NCBI RefSeq assembly: GCF_026157035.1
Contig: NZ_JANJZA010000001.1
Coordinates: forward strand, 1,839,001-1,903,000
Source of the DNA: Sphingomicrobium nitratireducens
Lineage (GTDB): Bacteria > Pseudomonadota > Alphaproteobacteria > Sphingomonadales > Sphingomonadaceae
Direction: 5' to 3'
DNA length: 64,000 nucleotides
The notes beneath the pieces were generated by a model that made no database searches, had not been told where the DNA came from, and saw only the letters and a list, made by a program, of their open reading frames with translations. Positions 38,984 to 51,038 of the stretch are shown here, one piece after another. Both the position numbers and the translations under genes were made by a program. Positions within the stretch are counted from its first letter, which is position 1. Every line of letters begins with the position of its first letter.

Positions 38984-40453
38984 ATGGGGGCGGACATCGA
39001 ACGCGACTGGGACACGCTGGCACAGGCGATCGGTCGGCACGAAGATGCGCGCGTCGCGGTGCGGTTGCCCGGAGGGGCGATCGACTTAGCTCGCTTTCGC
39101 GCCGACATCGCCGCGACGACGAGCTGGCTGCGCCGGCAGGGGGTCGGGCCGGGTAAGCGGGTCGCGGTGGGGTTTCCCGCCGACGGGCGCACGATGGCCT
39201 ACCAGGACTGGCTGCTCCTGCTGGGGACGATCCTTTCGGGCGCGCGGCACACCAGCGTCGGCGACCCCGCGACCTACCATGCGCTGGCCGAAAGCGGGCC
39301 GATCGATGCCGCCGTCGGCGACCTGCCGCCCGACGCGAAAGACCCGATCGGGTTCGCGATGTCGATGCTCGAGGATCACCGCGACGCGACGTGGCCGCCC
39401 GATCCGGGCCTCGAGACGGAGGCGGTGCGGATCAACCTTACCTCGGGCACGACCGGGCGCGCGAAGCTGGTCGAGTGGGACCACGCCATGCTGTGCGGCC
39501 GGATCGCCCAGCTGCTCGGCGACGTTGGACCCGACGACGTCCTCGTCTCGCAGCTTCTCCCGCGCACCACCGCGGGCTTTCGCTATCCGCTCGCCGTGTG
39601 GGCGGCGGGTGGCACGGTCGCGCTGGCGGACGAGAACCGCCAGCCGGTGATCGCCAATGAGGCGACGGTTTCGGTGATGTCGCCGGTGCAACTGCGCAAC
39701 ATCGTCAATCAGGGCGCGCGGGTCGTCGACCCGGGCAACCGGCGCATCCTGCTGTTTGGCGGTCGCCTGCCGCGCCAGGTCGGCGCGCTCGCCACCCGGC
39801 GGCTCGCCCATGACGTGCGTATCCACTACGGTTCGACCGAAACCGGCAACATCTCTTCGGGCGCGGCGCAATTCACCGCGCGGCATCCCGGCGCGGTGGG
39901 CCACGTCCGCGAGGGCGTGACGGTCGAGATCGTCGACCCGGCCGGCAACCCCGTCCCGCCCGGCACGATCGGATCGCTGCGCGCGAAGACCCCGTTGATG
40001 GTCGAAGGCTATGCCGCACGCCCCGACGACACGTCGCAGGGCAGTTTCCGCGACGGCTGGTTCCAGCCGGGCGACCTTGCCATCCTCTTCGAGGACGGGC
40101 TGCTCGCCATCGAGGGCCGCGCGAGCGACACCCTCAACGTCGGCGGCTGGAAGCTCAACGCGCCCGACGCCGAGGAACGGCTTGCCGAGATCGAGGGCGT
40201 CGAGGACGCGGCCTGCGTCGTGCTCCAGCTGCCGGGCGGCGACCGGCTCGGCGTGGCCGCGATCGCCGAGGGTCCCGAGACGATGAAGAAGGTGCGCGCG
40301 GTGATCGCCCAGATCGCGCCGAAGACCGTGCCGACCATGTTCGTGCGCGTGACACATTTGCCACGCAACGCGATGGGAAAGCTGCCAAGGCTTCAAATCG
40401 CGCAACAAATGACACAGACTTTTCTTAATCAACGTTCTAAAGGTTCAGTATGA
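38984..40453 (+). CDS. ANL-superfamily acid-CoA ligase / acyl-adenylating enzyme
   Basis: 489 residues. All core ANL motifs are present: the phosphate loop 'TSGTTGRAK' at 153-161, 'YGSTETG' at 282-288, 'WFQPGDLA', the hinge 'GRASDTLNVGGWKLNAP' and the C-terminal catalytic Lys466 in 'NAMGKLPR'. It should activate a carboxylic acid as acyl-AMP and probably transfer it to CoA. The N-terminal domain is short compared with fatty-acyl-CoA ligases. The stop overlaps the next start (ATGA at 40450). Its neighbours are a dehydrogenase and a hydrolase-ALDH fusion, pointing to a dedicated acid pathway. Substrate unknown. Confidence 0.88.
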   Translation: MGADIERDWDTLAQAIGRHEDARVAVRLPGGAIDLARFRADIAATTSWLRRQGVGPGKRVAVGFPADGRTMAYQDWLLLLGTILSGARHTSVGDPATYHALAESGPIDAAVGDLPPDAKDPIGFAMSMLEDHRDATWPPDPGLETEAVRINLTSGTTGRAKLVEWDHAMLCGRIAQLLGDVGPDDVLVSQLLPRTTAGFRYPLAVWAAGGTVALADENRQPVIANEATVSVMSPVQLRNIVNQGARVVDPGNRRILLFGGRLPRQVGALATRRLAHDVRIHYGSTETGNISSGAAQFTARHPGAVGHVREGVTVEIVDPAGNPVPPGTIGSLRAKTPLMVEGYAARPDDTSQGSFRDGWFQPGDLAILFEDGLLAIEGRASDTLNVGGWKLNAPDAEERLAEIEGVEDAACVVLQLPGGDRLGVAAIAEGPETMKKVRAVIAQIAPKTVPTMFVRVTHLPRNAMGKLPRLQIAQQMTQTFLNQRSKGSV

Positions 40454-41631
40454 CGAGTGCGTCCACCCTTCTCGAGGCCGGCGATGAGAAATTGGCCATG
40501 ATGCCCGCGCCGCGGCTCTCCGAAACGCTCGAACGGCCAATTCCGGCGTTCGACCCGACCGCGACCCATCACATCGGCATGTTCCTCGGCGAGGGCGTGG
40601 GCCCCGAAGTCGTGCCGGTGGCGATGCGGATGCTGGAAATCCTGTCGCGCAACAGCCATCGCCGGTTCGACATTCACGAGGGCGGCCTCATCGGCCTGCC
40701 CGCCAAGCTCAAGCACGGCTCGAGCCTGTCGGACGAGGCGATCGACTTCGCCAAGGACGTTTTCGCACGTAATGGCGCACTGTTCTGCGGCCCGGGCGGC
40801 GACCGCTTCGTCTACGAGACGCGCCGCGAATTCGACCTGTACTGCAAGTTCACCCCGCTCGAGCCGCAGCCCGCCCTCAAGGGCGCGGGCGTGGTCCGCG
40901 ACGAAACCGTCGCCAAGACCGACATCATCGCGGTGCGCGAGCAGAAGGGCGGCATCTACCAGGGCCAGTGGGACGAGGAAGACGGCCAGGGCGGCCGGAT
41001 CGCGACCCACAAATTCTCCTATCTCGAGCACGACGTGGTACGCATCCTGGGCGTCGCGATGCGGCTTGCCAACACGCGACGCAAGAAAGTCCACCTCGTC
41101 ACCAAGCCGGGCGGCATCCCCTCGATCAGCGGCATGTGGAAGCGCTGCGCGCAGGAGATGGCCGAGGCCGCAGGCGTCGAGCTGATCGAGTTCGAGATCG
41201 ACAATGCGGTCTACCAGCTGGTTGCCAACCCGGGCCAGTTCGACGTGCTCGTCTCGCCCAACATGTTCGGCGACGTGCTGGCCGATTGCGGCTCGCTGCT
41301 GCTCGCTTCGCGCGGGCTGTCCTATTCGGGCAACTTCAACGATGCCGGCCAGGCGGTCTACCAGACCGGCCACGGCGCGGCGCGCGACATTGCCGGCCAG
41401 GGCATCGCCAACCCGTCGGGGCAGATTCTCTCGCTCGGCATGATGCTGCGCGAAAGCTTCTCGTGGGGCCAGGCCGATGCGGCGCTCCGCGCGGCGCTCG
41501 CGGCGACGCTCGAGGAAGGCTATCGCACCTCCGATGTCACGACGTCGGGCTGCCAGACGGTCGGGACGCAGGCCTTCTCGGACCGGGTCGCCTATCATCT
41601 CGAACGCGTGATCGACGACGCGGGACTGTAG
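40450..41631 (+). CDS. Isocitrate/isopropylmalate dehydrogenase-like enzyme
   Basis: 393 residues of the beta-decarboxylating dehydrogenase family. Recognisable parts are 'GMFLGEGVGPEVVPVAM' (start of the nucleotide fold), the substrate Arg in 'YETRREFDLYCKF', the Tyr in 'GGIYQGQWD', the catalytic Lys in 'HLVTKPGGIPS', and the metal-binding block 'DNAVYQLV' with 'FDVLVSPNMFGDVLADCG'. 'HGAARDIAGQGIANPSGQ' shapes the cofactor site. It is clearly distinct from leuB and icd, so the substrate is likely a different 2-hydroxy acid. The start overlaps the ligase gene by four bases; the fusion gene follows nine bases after the stop. Confidence 0.86.
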   Translation: MTSASTLLEAGDEKLAMMPAPRLSETLERPIPAFDPTATHHIGMFLGEGVGPEVVPVAMRMLEILSRNSHRRFDIHEGGLIGLPAKLKHGSSLSDEAIDFAKDVFARNGALFCGPGGDRFVYETRREFDLYCKFTPLEPQPALKGAGVVRDETVAKTDIIAVREQKGGIYQGQWDEEDGQGGRIATHKFSYLEHDVVRILGVAMRLANTRRKKVHLVTKPGGIPSISGMWKRCAQEMAEAAGVELIEFEIDNAVYQLVANPGQFDVLVSPNMFGDVLADCGSLLLASRGLSYSGNFNDAGQAVYQTGHGAARDIAGQGIANPSGQILSLGMMLRESFSWGQADAALRAALAATLEEGYRTSDVTTSGCQTVGTQAFSDRVAYHLERVIDDAGL

Positions 41632-41640
41632 GCGCGGCGC

Positions 41641-43536
41641 GTGGGCGACACGCCGCTGCTCCTGCTGGTCGACTGCCAGGAAGATTTTTTCGCGCGGAGC
41701 GGGCTGGAGCCCGAGCGCACGGCACTGGCCGCGAAAATTGCTCGGTTGCTTGGAGCGGCGCGCACGAAAGGCTGGCCGATCGCCCACGTCCATACGCGCG
41801 TGTCCGCGGACGGGAGCGACGCGATGCCGCACCGCCGCGATCCGGCGCGGCGCGAGGTGGTCGAGGGGACGCCCGGCGCCCTGCCCATTCCCGAAGCCGC
41901 GCCGCGCGAGGGCGAACCCGTCTTCATCAAGCACTTCTTTTCCGCGTTCGACGCGCCGGGACTGGCCGAGCATCTGGGCAAGGCCGCGCCGGGCCCGCTG
42001 CTGATCGCCGGCGTGCACAGCCATGCCTGCATCCGCGAGAGCGCGACCGACGCCTACGCGGCGGGCCACGACGTGGTGATCGTTTCCGATGCCGTGGGAA
42101 GCGACGATCCCGCACACGGCCGAAGTGCGCTTGCCTGGCTTGACGGGCGCGCGGCACGCATGGCGACCATCGACGAGGTTGTCGGGACCGGGAGCGGTCC
42201 CCTCGCCCATCACGATCCGTGCGATCGAGCGCGGGTCCTCTTCGACCTGGAGGACGACGATGCGCCGACGATCGCGCGCAAGGTCGCCGCGTTGCGGGAC
42301 ACTCAGGCCGACTGGGCCGGGCTATCGATCGAGGAGCGCAAGCGGCGGCTGGCCGGGGGCATCGAGACCATCGAGGCGGCCCGGGACGCCCTGATCGCGC
42401 TGCTGGTCGAGGATCTGGGCAAGCCGATCGCCGACGCGGAGGGCGAATTCGGCTACGGGCAGAGACTTTCCCGCCACGTCATCGACACCGCCGAGGACCG
42501 CGAATTGGCGGGCATTGCCGAGGTCGCCTATCGCCCGCACGGGCTGGTCGGACTGATCACGCCGTGGAACAACCCGTTCGCGATACCGCTCGCCAAGCTG
42601 CTCGCGGCGCTCGTCTACGGCAACTCGGCGATCTGGAAGCCCGCCCCGCCCGCGCTGCGCCTGTCGCGCCGCATGGCCGAATTGCTGCGCGCCAGCCGTG
42701 CGCCGTTCGAGCTGGTCGCGGGCGACGCGCAGGCGGGTCGCATCATCGCGCGAGAGGTCGATGCACTCTCCTTCACCGGCTCGGACCGGGTCGGGCGCCA
42801 ACTCGCTGCCGAGGGCGCCGCGCGCGGCATGCCGGTACAGGCCGAAATGGGCGGCAGCAACGCCGCCATCATTGACCGCGACGCCGATCTCGACGCCGCG
42901 GCGCATGACCTCGCGGTCGCCATGTTTAGCTACGCCGGCCAACGCTGCACCGCGATCCGGAGGCTGATCGTCCACGAGGACGTGGCCAGCGCCTTTTCGA
43001 CCAAGCTGGCCGCGGCGATGGAGCGGCTCAAGGTGGGGCGTCCCGAGGAACGAGAGACGCAACTGGGCCCGATGATCGATCCTGCATCGCGCCGCCGGAT
43101 CGAAGGCGCGCTGCAAGAGGCGCGCGATGCCGGCGCGCGGCTAACACGGTCCAGCCTTTCCGATGGTCATGACGGTGGCTGCTGGCTTGCACCGACATTG
43201 GTCGAGGGGCTTGCGGGCGATCACCCGCTGGGCCTTCGCGAATGGTTCGGCCCGATCGCGTTCCTGTCGACCTTTGCGACCTTCGACGAAGCCCTGGCGC
43301 TGCACGATGCCGGTCCATTCGGGCTCGTCGGCGTCTATTACGGGTTCAACGAGGCGGCACGCGAGCGTTTCCTTGCGCAGGCGCAGGCAGGGATGCTCTC
43401 GCTTGGAGAGGCGCGGCCCGCCTTCGACCCGGCCGCGCCCTTCTGCGGATGGGGACATTCTGGCTGGGGTCCGCCCGAACATGGTCGCTGGGACCGCGAC
43501 TTCTTTACCCGCCCGCAGGCGCGCTATGGACGATAA
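41641..43536 (+). CDS. Fusion of isochorismatase-family hydrolase and aldehyde dehydrogenase
   Basis: 631 residues from a GTG start. Residues 1 to about 180 are an isochorismatase-like cysteine hydrolase with the full triad Asp11 ('LVDCQEDF'), Lys97 ('FIKHFF') and Cys130 ('GVHSHACIRES'). A short linker leads to an aldehyde dehydrogenase (about 205-631) with Asn at 310-311 ('PWNNPF'), Lys333 ('IWKPAPP'), 'SFTGSDRVGR', Glu402 ('EMGGSN') and the catalytic Cys436 ('AGQRCTA'). Both halves appear active and the reading frame is continuous, so this is a true fusion. Such a pair could cleave an amide or enol ether and oxidise the aldehyde released. It overlaps the downstream dksA-like gene by 11 bases. 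Confidence 0.88.
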   Translation: MGDTPLLLLVDCQEDFFARSGLEPERTALAAKIARLLGAARTKGWPIAHVHTRVSADGSDAMPHRRDPARREVVEGTPGALPIPEAAPREGEPVFIKHFFSAFDAPGLAEHLGKAAPGPLLIAGVHSHACIRESATDAYAAGHDVVIVSDAVGSDDPAHGRSALAWLDGRAARMATIDEVVGTGSGPLAHHDPCDRARVLFDLEDDDAPTIARKVAALRDTQADWAGLSIEERKRRLAGGIETIEAARDALIALLVEDLGKPIADAEGEFGYGQRLSRHVIDTAEDRELAGIAEVAYRPHGLVGLITPWNNPFAIPLAKLLAALVYGNSAIWKPAPPALRLSRRMAELLRASRAPFELVAGDAQAGRIIAREVDALSFTGSDRVGRQLAAEGAARGMPVQAEMGGSNAAIIDRDADLDAAAHDLAVAMFSYAGQRCTAIRRLIVHEDVASAFSTKLAAAMERLKVGRPEERETQLGPMIDPASRRRIEGALQEARDAGARLTRSSLSDGHDGGCWLAPTLVEGLAGDHPLGLREWFGPIAFLSTFATFDEALALHDAGPFGLVGVYYGFNEAARERFLAQAQAGMLSLGEARPAFDPAAPFCGWGHSGWGPPEHGRWDRDFFTRPQARYGR

Positions 43537-43864
43537 GGCGGCCCGCAAGGCGCTCGAGACGCAACTGGCAGCGCTGGAGGACGAGGAGGCGCTGGGCGAG
43601 AGCGACCGCGCGACGGTCGAGCTCGACCAGGAATCGGTTGGACGCCTGTCGCGCATGGACGCGCTCCAGGTGCAGGCGATGGCGCAGGCCCAGTCGCGCC
43701 GCCGCGCCGTACAGAAGGACCGTATCCGCGCCGCGCTCGCGCGGATCGACGAGGGCGAATTCGGGTACTGCCTCGCGTGCGGCGAGGAGATCGCCGCCAA
43801 GCGGCTAGAGAATGACCCCAGCGTCACCCATTGCATCGGCTGCGCGGGAAATCAGGGAACCTGA
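43526..43864 (+). CDS. DksA/TraR-type C4 zinc-finger protein
   Basis: 112 residues. An N-terminal coiled-coil-like section ('LETQLAALEDEEALGES', 'RRRAVQKDRIRAALARIDEG') precedes the zinc knuckle 'YCLACGEEI' and 'HCIGCAGN'. This is the fold that inserts into the RNA polymerase secondary channel. The coil-tip acidic pair of DksA is not obvious, so it may be a TraR-like variant. Its start lies inside the end of the fusion gene, so expression follows that operon. It might adjust transcription when the pathway's substrate is present, which is speculative. Confidence 0.88.
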   Translation: MDDKAARKALETQLAALEDEEALGESDRATVELDQESVGRLSRMDALQVQAMAQAQSRRRAVQKDRIRAALARIDEGEFGYCLACGEEIAAKRLENDPSVTHCIGCAGNQGT

Positions 43865-43916
43865 AGACGCCTCCGGCCCTTTTGTTCGAAAGAACGCAAG
43901 TTACGGGGACGCAACG

Positions 43917-44294
43917 TTGAACGACCATTCAGAGGATAAGGGCCGCATCCTCGTCGTCGAGGACAGCCCGGTCCTTTCTCTTCGCGCGGAAGACATCCTG
44001 ACCGACCGGGGCTTTTTCATCGTCGGGCCGGCGTACGACATGATGCAGGCGATCGACCTTGCCAAGCGCGAGCAGATCGACGCGGCGGTGATCGACCTCA
44101 ACATTCGCGGCGAGAAGAGTTTCGACGTCATGAAGACGCTCGAGGAGCGCGGCGTACCGTTCGTCATCACCAGCGGCTATGCCGACTGGTCGATGCCCGA
44201 GGAATGGCGCGAACGCCCGCGGTTGCAAAAGCCGTTCGAGGACGATGCGCTGGCCGGCGCGGTGCGCGACCTGTTGCGGTCCGAGGACGACTAA
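43917..44294 (+). CDS. Single-domain response regulator (receiver only)
   Basis: 125 residues from a TTG start with GGGGAC upstream; an in-frame ATG at 43812 lies inside the dksA-like gene and would add 35 non-receiver residues. The receiver has an acidic pair in 'VVEDSP', the phospho-acceptor Asp60 in 'AAVIDLNIRG', Ser in 'VITSGYAD' and Lys in 'LQKPF'. No output domain follows, as for CpdR- or SdrG-type regulators. 'PFVITSGYA' is near the PFxFATGY pattern of alphaproteobacterial stress receivers. No histidine kinase is adjacent. Confidence 0.82.
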   Translation: MNDHSEDKGRILVVEDSPVLSLRAEDILTDRGFFIVGPAYDMMQAIDLAKREQIDAAVIDLNIRGEKSFDVMKTLEERGVPFVITSGYADWSMPEEWRERPRLQKPFEDDALAGAVRDLLRSEDD

Positions 44295-44316
44295 TTCTCT
44301 GAGATCAGGGAGGAAA

Positions 44317-44391
44317 TGGTGGGCGTGGCAAGGATTGAACTTGCGACCCCTACGATGTCAACATAGTGCTCTACCACTGAGCTACACGCCC
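44317..44391 (-). tRNA. tRNA-Val (anticodon GAC)
   Basis: The minus strand folds into a full cloverleaf: a GGGCGTG/CACGCCC acceptor stem, GCTC/GAGC D stem, a CTATG/CGTAG anticodon stem with loop TTGACAT (anticodon GAC), and GCAAG/CTTGC T stem with TTCAATC loop. A discriminator A and an encoded CCA end follow. It reads Val codons GUC and GUU. Confidence 0.95.
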
Positions 44392-44477
44392 ACATTTCCT
44401 CGCGCGCGGCAGCGATATGCCGCGGTGGTGTGGGGGCCTTTAAGGCCCGAATCATCGCTTGCCAAGCCCAAACTCGC

Positions 44478-44855
44478 CTAAAGGCGGCCGTGCTGGTCTT
44501 CGGTCTGGAAAATCCGGTCGACCTCGGCAACGAGGTCCTTGAGGTGGAACGGCTTGGAAAGCAGTTTCGCCTCGGGCGCGGCCTTGCCGCCCTGCAGTGC
44601 GACGGCCGCAAATCCGGTGATGAACATGACGCGGATCGAGGCGTCGATGGTGCTCGCCTTCTGCGCCAGCTCGATCCCGTCCATTTCGGGCATGACGATG
44701 TCCGTGAGGAGGAGGTCGTAGCGCTGCTTCTCGAGGAGCGGGAGCGCCTCGGTACCGCAGCCCACGCTGTCGACTTCATAACCGACGCGTTCCAGCGCCC
44801 GCGCGAGATATTCGCGCATCGAGTGGTCGTCTTCTGCCAGCAGGATCTTCGCCAT
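44478..44855 (-). CDS. cpdR: CpdR, single-domain cell-cycle response regulator
   Basis: 125 residues, receiver only. Acidic residues in 'LLAEDDHSMREYLARAL', phospho-acceptor Asp52 in 'LLLTDIVMPEMDGIEL', Thr in 'MFITGFA' and Lys in 'LLSKPFHLKDLV' match CpdR. In Caulobacter unphosphorylated CpdR guides ClpXP to degrade CtrA and other proteins, with phosphate coming from CckA through ChpT. Those partners are not in this window. It lies upstream of and reads into the tRNA-Val region. Confidence 0.9.
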   Translation of the reverse strand: MAKILLAEDDHSMREYLARALERVGYEVDSVGCGTEALPLLEKQRYDLLLTDIVMPEMDGIELAQKASTIDASIRVMFITGFAAVALQGGKAAPEAKLLSKPFHLKDLVAEVDRIFQTEDQHGRL

Positions 44856-44951
44856 AGGCTCCTCTATGCGCGTTGAAGAACGCTTTTTCCAGCCACCTTG
44901 GCCCGATCAGGCGATTGATGTTGCAAAACGGCACGCCTAGCCTCGACGCCA

Positions 44952-45785
44952 TTGATCGAGCCCCCCCTCCCCTTGCCCGCCGTTCACCAGGGGAACGGCC
45001 GATGGCCGATCGTCCTGTCGGTCCCGCATTCGGGGCGCGGCAAGCTCGCCGATCTCGCCCCGCTCGCGCATGGCGGCAAGGCGGCGCTGATGGCGCTCGA
45101 GGACCCGTTGGTCGATGCGCTGGTAGAGCCACTCGTGCGCCAGGGGTTCGCGGCCGTAATCGCTAAGGCGCCGCGCGCGGCGATCGACTGCAACCGGGCG
45201 CTGGACGAACTCGATCCGCTGTGCGTCGAAGGCGCGTCGCCACCGCCGGCTGGTAGCCGCGCCGCGCAGGGGCTCGGGTTGATACCCTCGCGCTCGCATC
45301 GTCAGCCGCGATTGTGGAAACGCCCCTTGTCGCGCGCGCAGCTCGACCTCAGGATCGCGCGCGGCTGGACGCCCTATCATGATGCGTTGACCGGCCTGCT
45401 CGGTTCTGCCGCGGCGCGCCATGGCGGGGCGATCCTGATCGATTGCCACTCAATGCCGCCGCGCCGCCGGGGCTTGCCGCGGATCGTGCTGGGCGATCGC
45501 CACGGTACCAGCGCGGCGCCGTGGGTCAGCCGGCTCGCGGCACAGCTCGTCAAGGAGGTGGGCGAGGAATGCGGGTTCAACCATCCCTATGCAGGCGGGC
45601 ACATCACGGCGTGCCATGGCGCCCCGTCGTTCGATGTCCATGCGCTGCAAGTCGAGATCGACCGGGCGGCCTATCTCGACGCGAGCCTCACCGCGCCGGG
45701 GCCCGGCATGGGCCGAATGCGCCTGCTCTTCTCGCGCTTGGCCCATGGGCTTGCCGAGGGATGGATGCGGGCGGCGGCGGAATGA
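44952..45785 (+). CDS. N-formylglutamate amidohydrolase family protein
   Basis: 277 residues, from a probable TTG start at 44952; no better in-frame start with a ribosome site was seen. 'IVLSVPHSGRG' near the N-terminus, 'AIDCNRALDELDP', 'AILIDCHSMPP' and 'NHPYAGGHIT' are the zinc-binding and substrate blocks of the FGase (HutG) family. It could release glutamate from N-formylglutamate, but there is no hutU, hutH or hutI beside it, so histidine degradation is not shown. It ends at a bidirectional terminator shared with the SapC gene. Confidence 0.85.
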   Translation: MIEPPLPLPAVHQGNGRWPIVLSVPHSGRGKLADLAPLAHGGKAALMALEDPLVDALVEPLVRQGFAAVIAKAPRAAIDCNRALDELDPLCVEGASPPPAGSRAAQGLGLIPSRSHRQPRLWKRPLSRAQLDLRIARGWTPYHDALTGLLGSAAARHGGAILIDCHSMPPRRRGLPRIVLGDRHGTSAAPWVSRLAAQLVKEVGEECGFNHPYAGGHITACHGAPSFDVHALQVEIDRAAYLDASLTAPGPGMGRMRLLFSRLAHGLAEGWMRAAAE

Positions 45786-45789
45786 AAAA

Positions 45790-45818
45790 GGCCGGCCCCG
45801 CACGTGGCGGGACCGGCC
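45790..45818. terminator. Bidirectional Rho-independent terminator
   Basis: The stem GGCCGG-CCCGC pairs with GCGGG-CCGGCC across a short loop, with AAAAA on one side and CCCTTTC on the other. It lies between convergent genes 45785 and 45844 and can serve both strands, better for the minus strand, where T5 follows. Confidence 0.85.
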
Positions 45819-45843
45819 CTTTCATCAGGTCGCAGTCCTGGCG

Positions 45844-46650
45844 TCAGGCGTTTTCGGTCGCCTTGTCGCGAGCCTTCTTGAGCTCGACGATCTCCTTGGG
45901 ACCCTTGCCCAGGTCGACCTGACGCGCGAACACTTCGCGGATCTGGCCGAGCGAGAAGAGGTGCGCCATGATGACCGGCAGCATGCCGTTCTGGTTCATC
46001 TTGCGCAGCTTGTCGCCGCTGAGTTCGCGCAGCTTTTCCTCGTTGATCATCTGGAAGCCGCGATAGATGAACGGCTTGTCCATGCCTTCCGGCTGTACCG
46101 ACACTTCGCCGCCCATCAAGAGGTCCATGTCCATCAGCTCCTTCATGAAGGCGCCGGTGCGCTGGGCAGCCTGTTCGAACTGCTCGCAGAACTTGAGGAT
46201 CTTGGTGGTCTGCTCCGACGCCTTGCCGTCCTTGTCGAACAGCGGCTCGCCCTTGCTGCCGAGCGCACCCGAGGTCGGGTCGTAGCACAGCGAGAGTTCT
46301 TCCGACTGCTCGTTGAGGCGCGCCAGCATGAACGGATAACGGCGCACGTAGGCGGGCAGGTACAGATAGTCGTCAGTCAGCTTGCCGTTGTCGTCGACGA
46401 AAGCGTTGACGCCCTCATGGAGGCCCATCAGCGCCAGCGGCACGGGGCTCTCGCCGGCCGAGAAGATGACCGGGAAGTTGCGCTGGAGAAGGTGGAACTC
46501 CTCGACGGTGACGGGAACGGCGTGCACCTTCGCGAGCACCTTGCCCGCATCGACGCGATCGATCTTGAGCTTGCCGTGCTTCTCGGTGCTGATCGGTTCG
46601 AGACCCTCGTAAAGGATCGGCAGGCCGGCGTTCGGCGCTTCACTCGCCAT
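45844..46650 (-). CDS. SapC family protein
   Basis: 268 residues from ATG 46650 with AGGAG upstream. The order of blocks ('HAVPVTVEEFHLLQRNFPVIFS', 'YLPAYVRRYPFML', 'GFQMINEEKLRELSGDKLRKM') is that of the SapC family (PF07277). Despite the S-layer/peptide-resistance name there is no signal peptide or membrane helix. In sphingomonads and Caulobacter these proteins often sit near TonB receptors; here the neighbours are an amidohydrolase and a small secreted protein. Function is not established. Confidence 0.88.
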   Translation of the reverse strand: MASEAPNAGLPILYEGLEPISTEKHGKLKIDRVDAGKVLAKVHAVPVTVEEFHLLQRNFPVIFSAGESPVPLALMGLHEGVNAFVDDNGKLTDDYLYLPAYVRRYPFMLARLNEQSEELSLCYDPTSGALGSKGEPLFDKDGKASEQTTKILKFCEQFEQAAQRTGAFMKELMDMDLLMGGEVSVQPEGMDKPFIYRGFQMINEEKLRELSGDKLRKMNQNGMLPVIMAHLFSLGQIREVFARQVDLGKGPKEIVELKKARDKATENA

Positions 46651-46876
46651 CAAATTACTCCTGTTTGAAGACCGGTTCGTCCAACGGATCAACCACTTGG
46701 TCCCGGTCGGAAATTTCGAAGCCATGCCTCTAGGCGTTCGAATGGCCGCGTGCAAGCCGCATCCCCTTGAAAGCGGCGGGCAAATCGCGGATTTTGTCGA
46801 CGAGTGTTGCGTTTGGGGTTCATTTCCGGTTCAAGGCCCGCATGCCAGCAGGGGCGAAAGGATCGATTTCGCACGC

Positions 46877-47344
46877 ATGTTCTCGCTGATCACCGGCATT
46901 GCCCTCATGAGCTCGACGATCGCTGCCCCCGACGGGCCGCGACCGAGCGGGCTCGTCACCGGCACCCGGCTGGCGAGCGCGGACGCGGTGCCGCCCGTGC
47001 GCAGGGTGATCATCCGCAACCAGCTGATCCTGCGTATCCCCCTGCAGCCCAAGAAGAAGACCGACGCCAGCTACCGCGTGCTCAATGCGCCTAAATGCTT
47101 CGCGACCCGCGGCATCGCCGGGGCACGGCTGGCTGGCGAGCGCACGATCGACTTCCTGATGCGCGGCAATCAGCGCGTGCGCGTCCAGACCGACCGCGAC
47201 TGCAAGAGCCTCGATTTCTACGGCGGCTTCTACCTCCAGCCGACCGACGGACAGCTGTGCGTCGGGCGCGATGCGGTGCGCACCCGCATGGGCGGGTCGT
47301 GCCGGATCGAACGGGTCCAGCTCCTCCAGCCGCTTTCCAAGTAG
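46877..47344 (+). CDS. Small secreted protein with four cysteines, unknown function
   Basis: 155 residues from ATG 46877. The first 17 residues form a signal peptide ending near 'TIAAPDG'. The mature part is basic and beta-rich with four cysteines ('APKCFATRG', 'DRDCKSLDF', 'GQLCVGRD', 'GGSCRIERV'), spaced so that two disulfides are possible. No domain recognised. Divergent from the SapC gene with 226 bases between, where no other feature was seen. Confidence 0.62.
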   Translation: MFSLITGIALMSSTIAAPDGPRPSGLVTGTRLASADAVPPVRRVIIRNQLILRIPLQPKKKTDASYRVLNAPKCFATRGIAGARLAGERTIDFLMRGNQRVRVQTDRDCKSLDFYGGFYLQPTDGQLCVGRDAVRTRMGGSCRIERVQLLQPLSK

Positions 47345-47434
47345 ATTTCTTGACTTTCGAGCCGTTTAGGGGCAGTCAGCCGCCGCGTCCGGCTCGCGTC
47401 GGACAAGCCTGAAATATTTCCGGAAAAACCCTGC

Positions 47435-48841
<1,407 letters not shown>

Positions 48842-48844
48842 GCG

Positions 48845-51037
<2,193 letters not shown>

Positions 51038-51038
<1 letters not shown>

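Noticed and set aside
41641-43536. The hydrolase-ALDH fusion as an assembly or frameshift artefact
   Set aside because: The frame is continuous, both active sites are complete and the linker has normal codon use.
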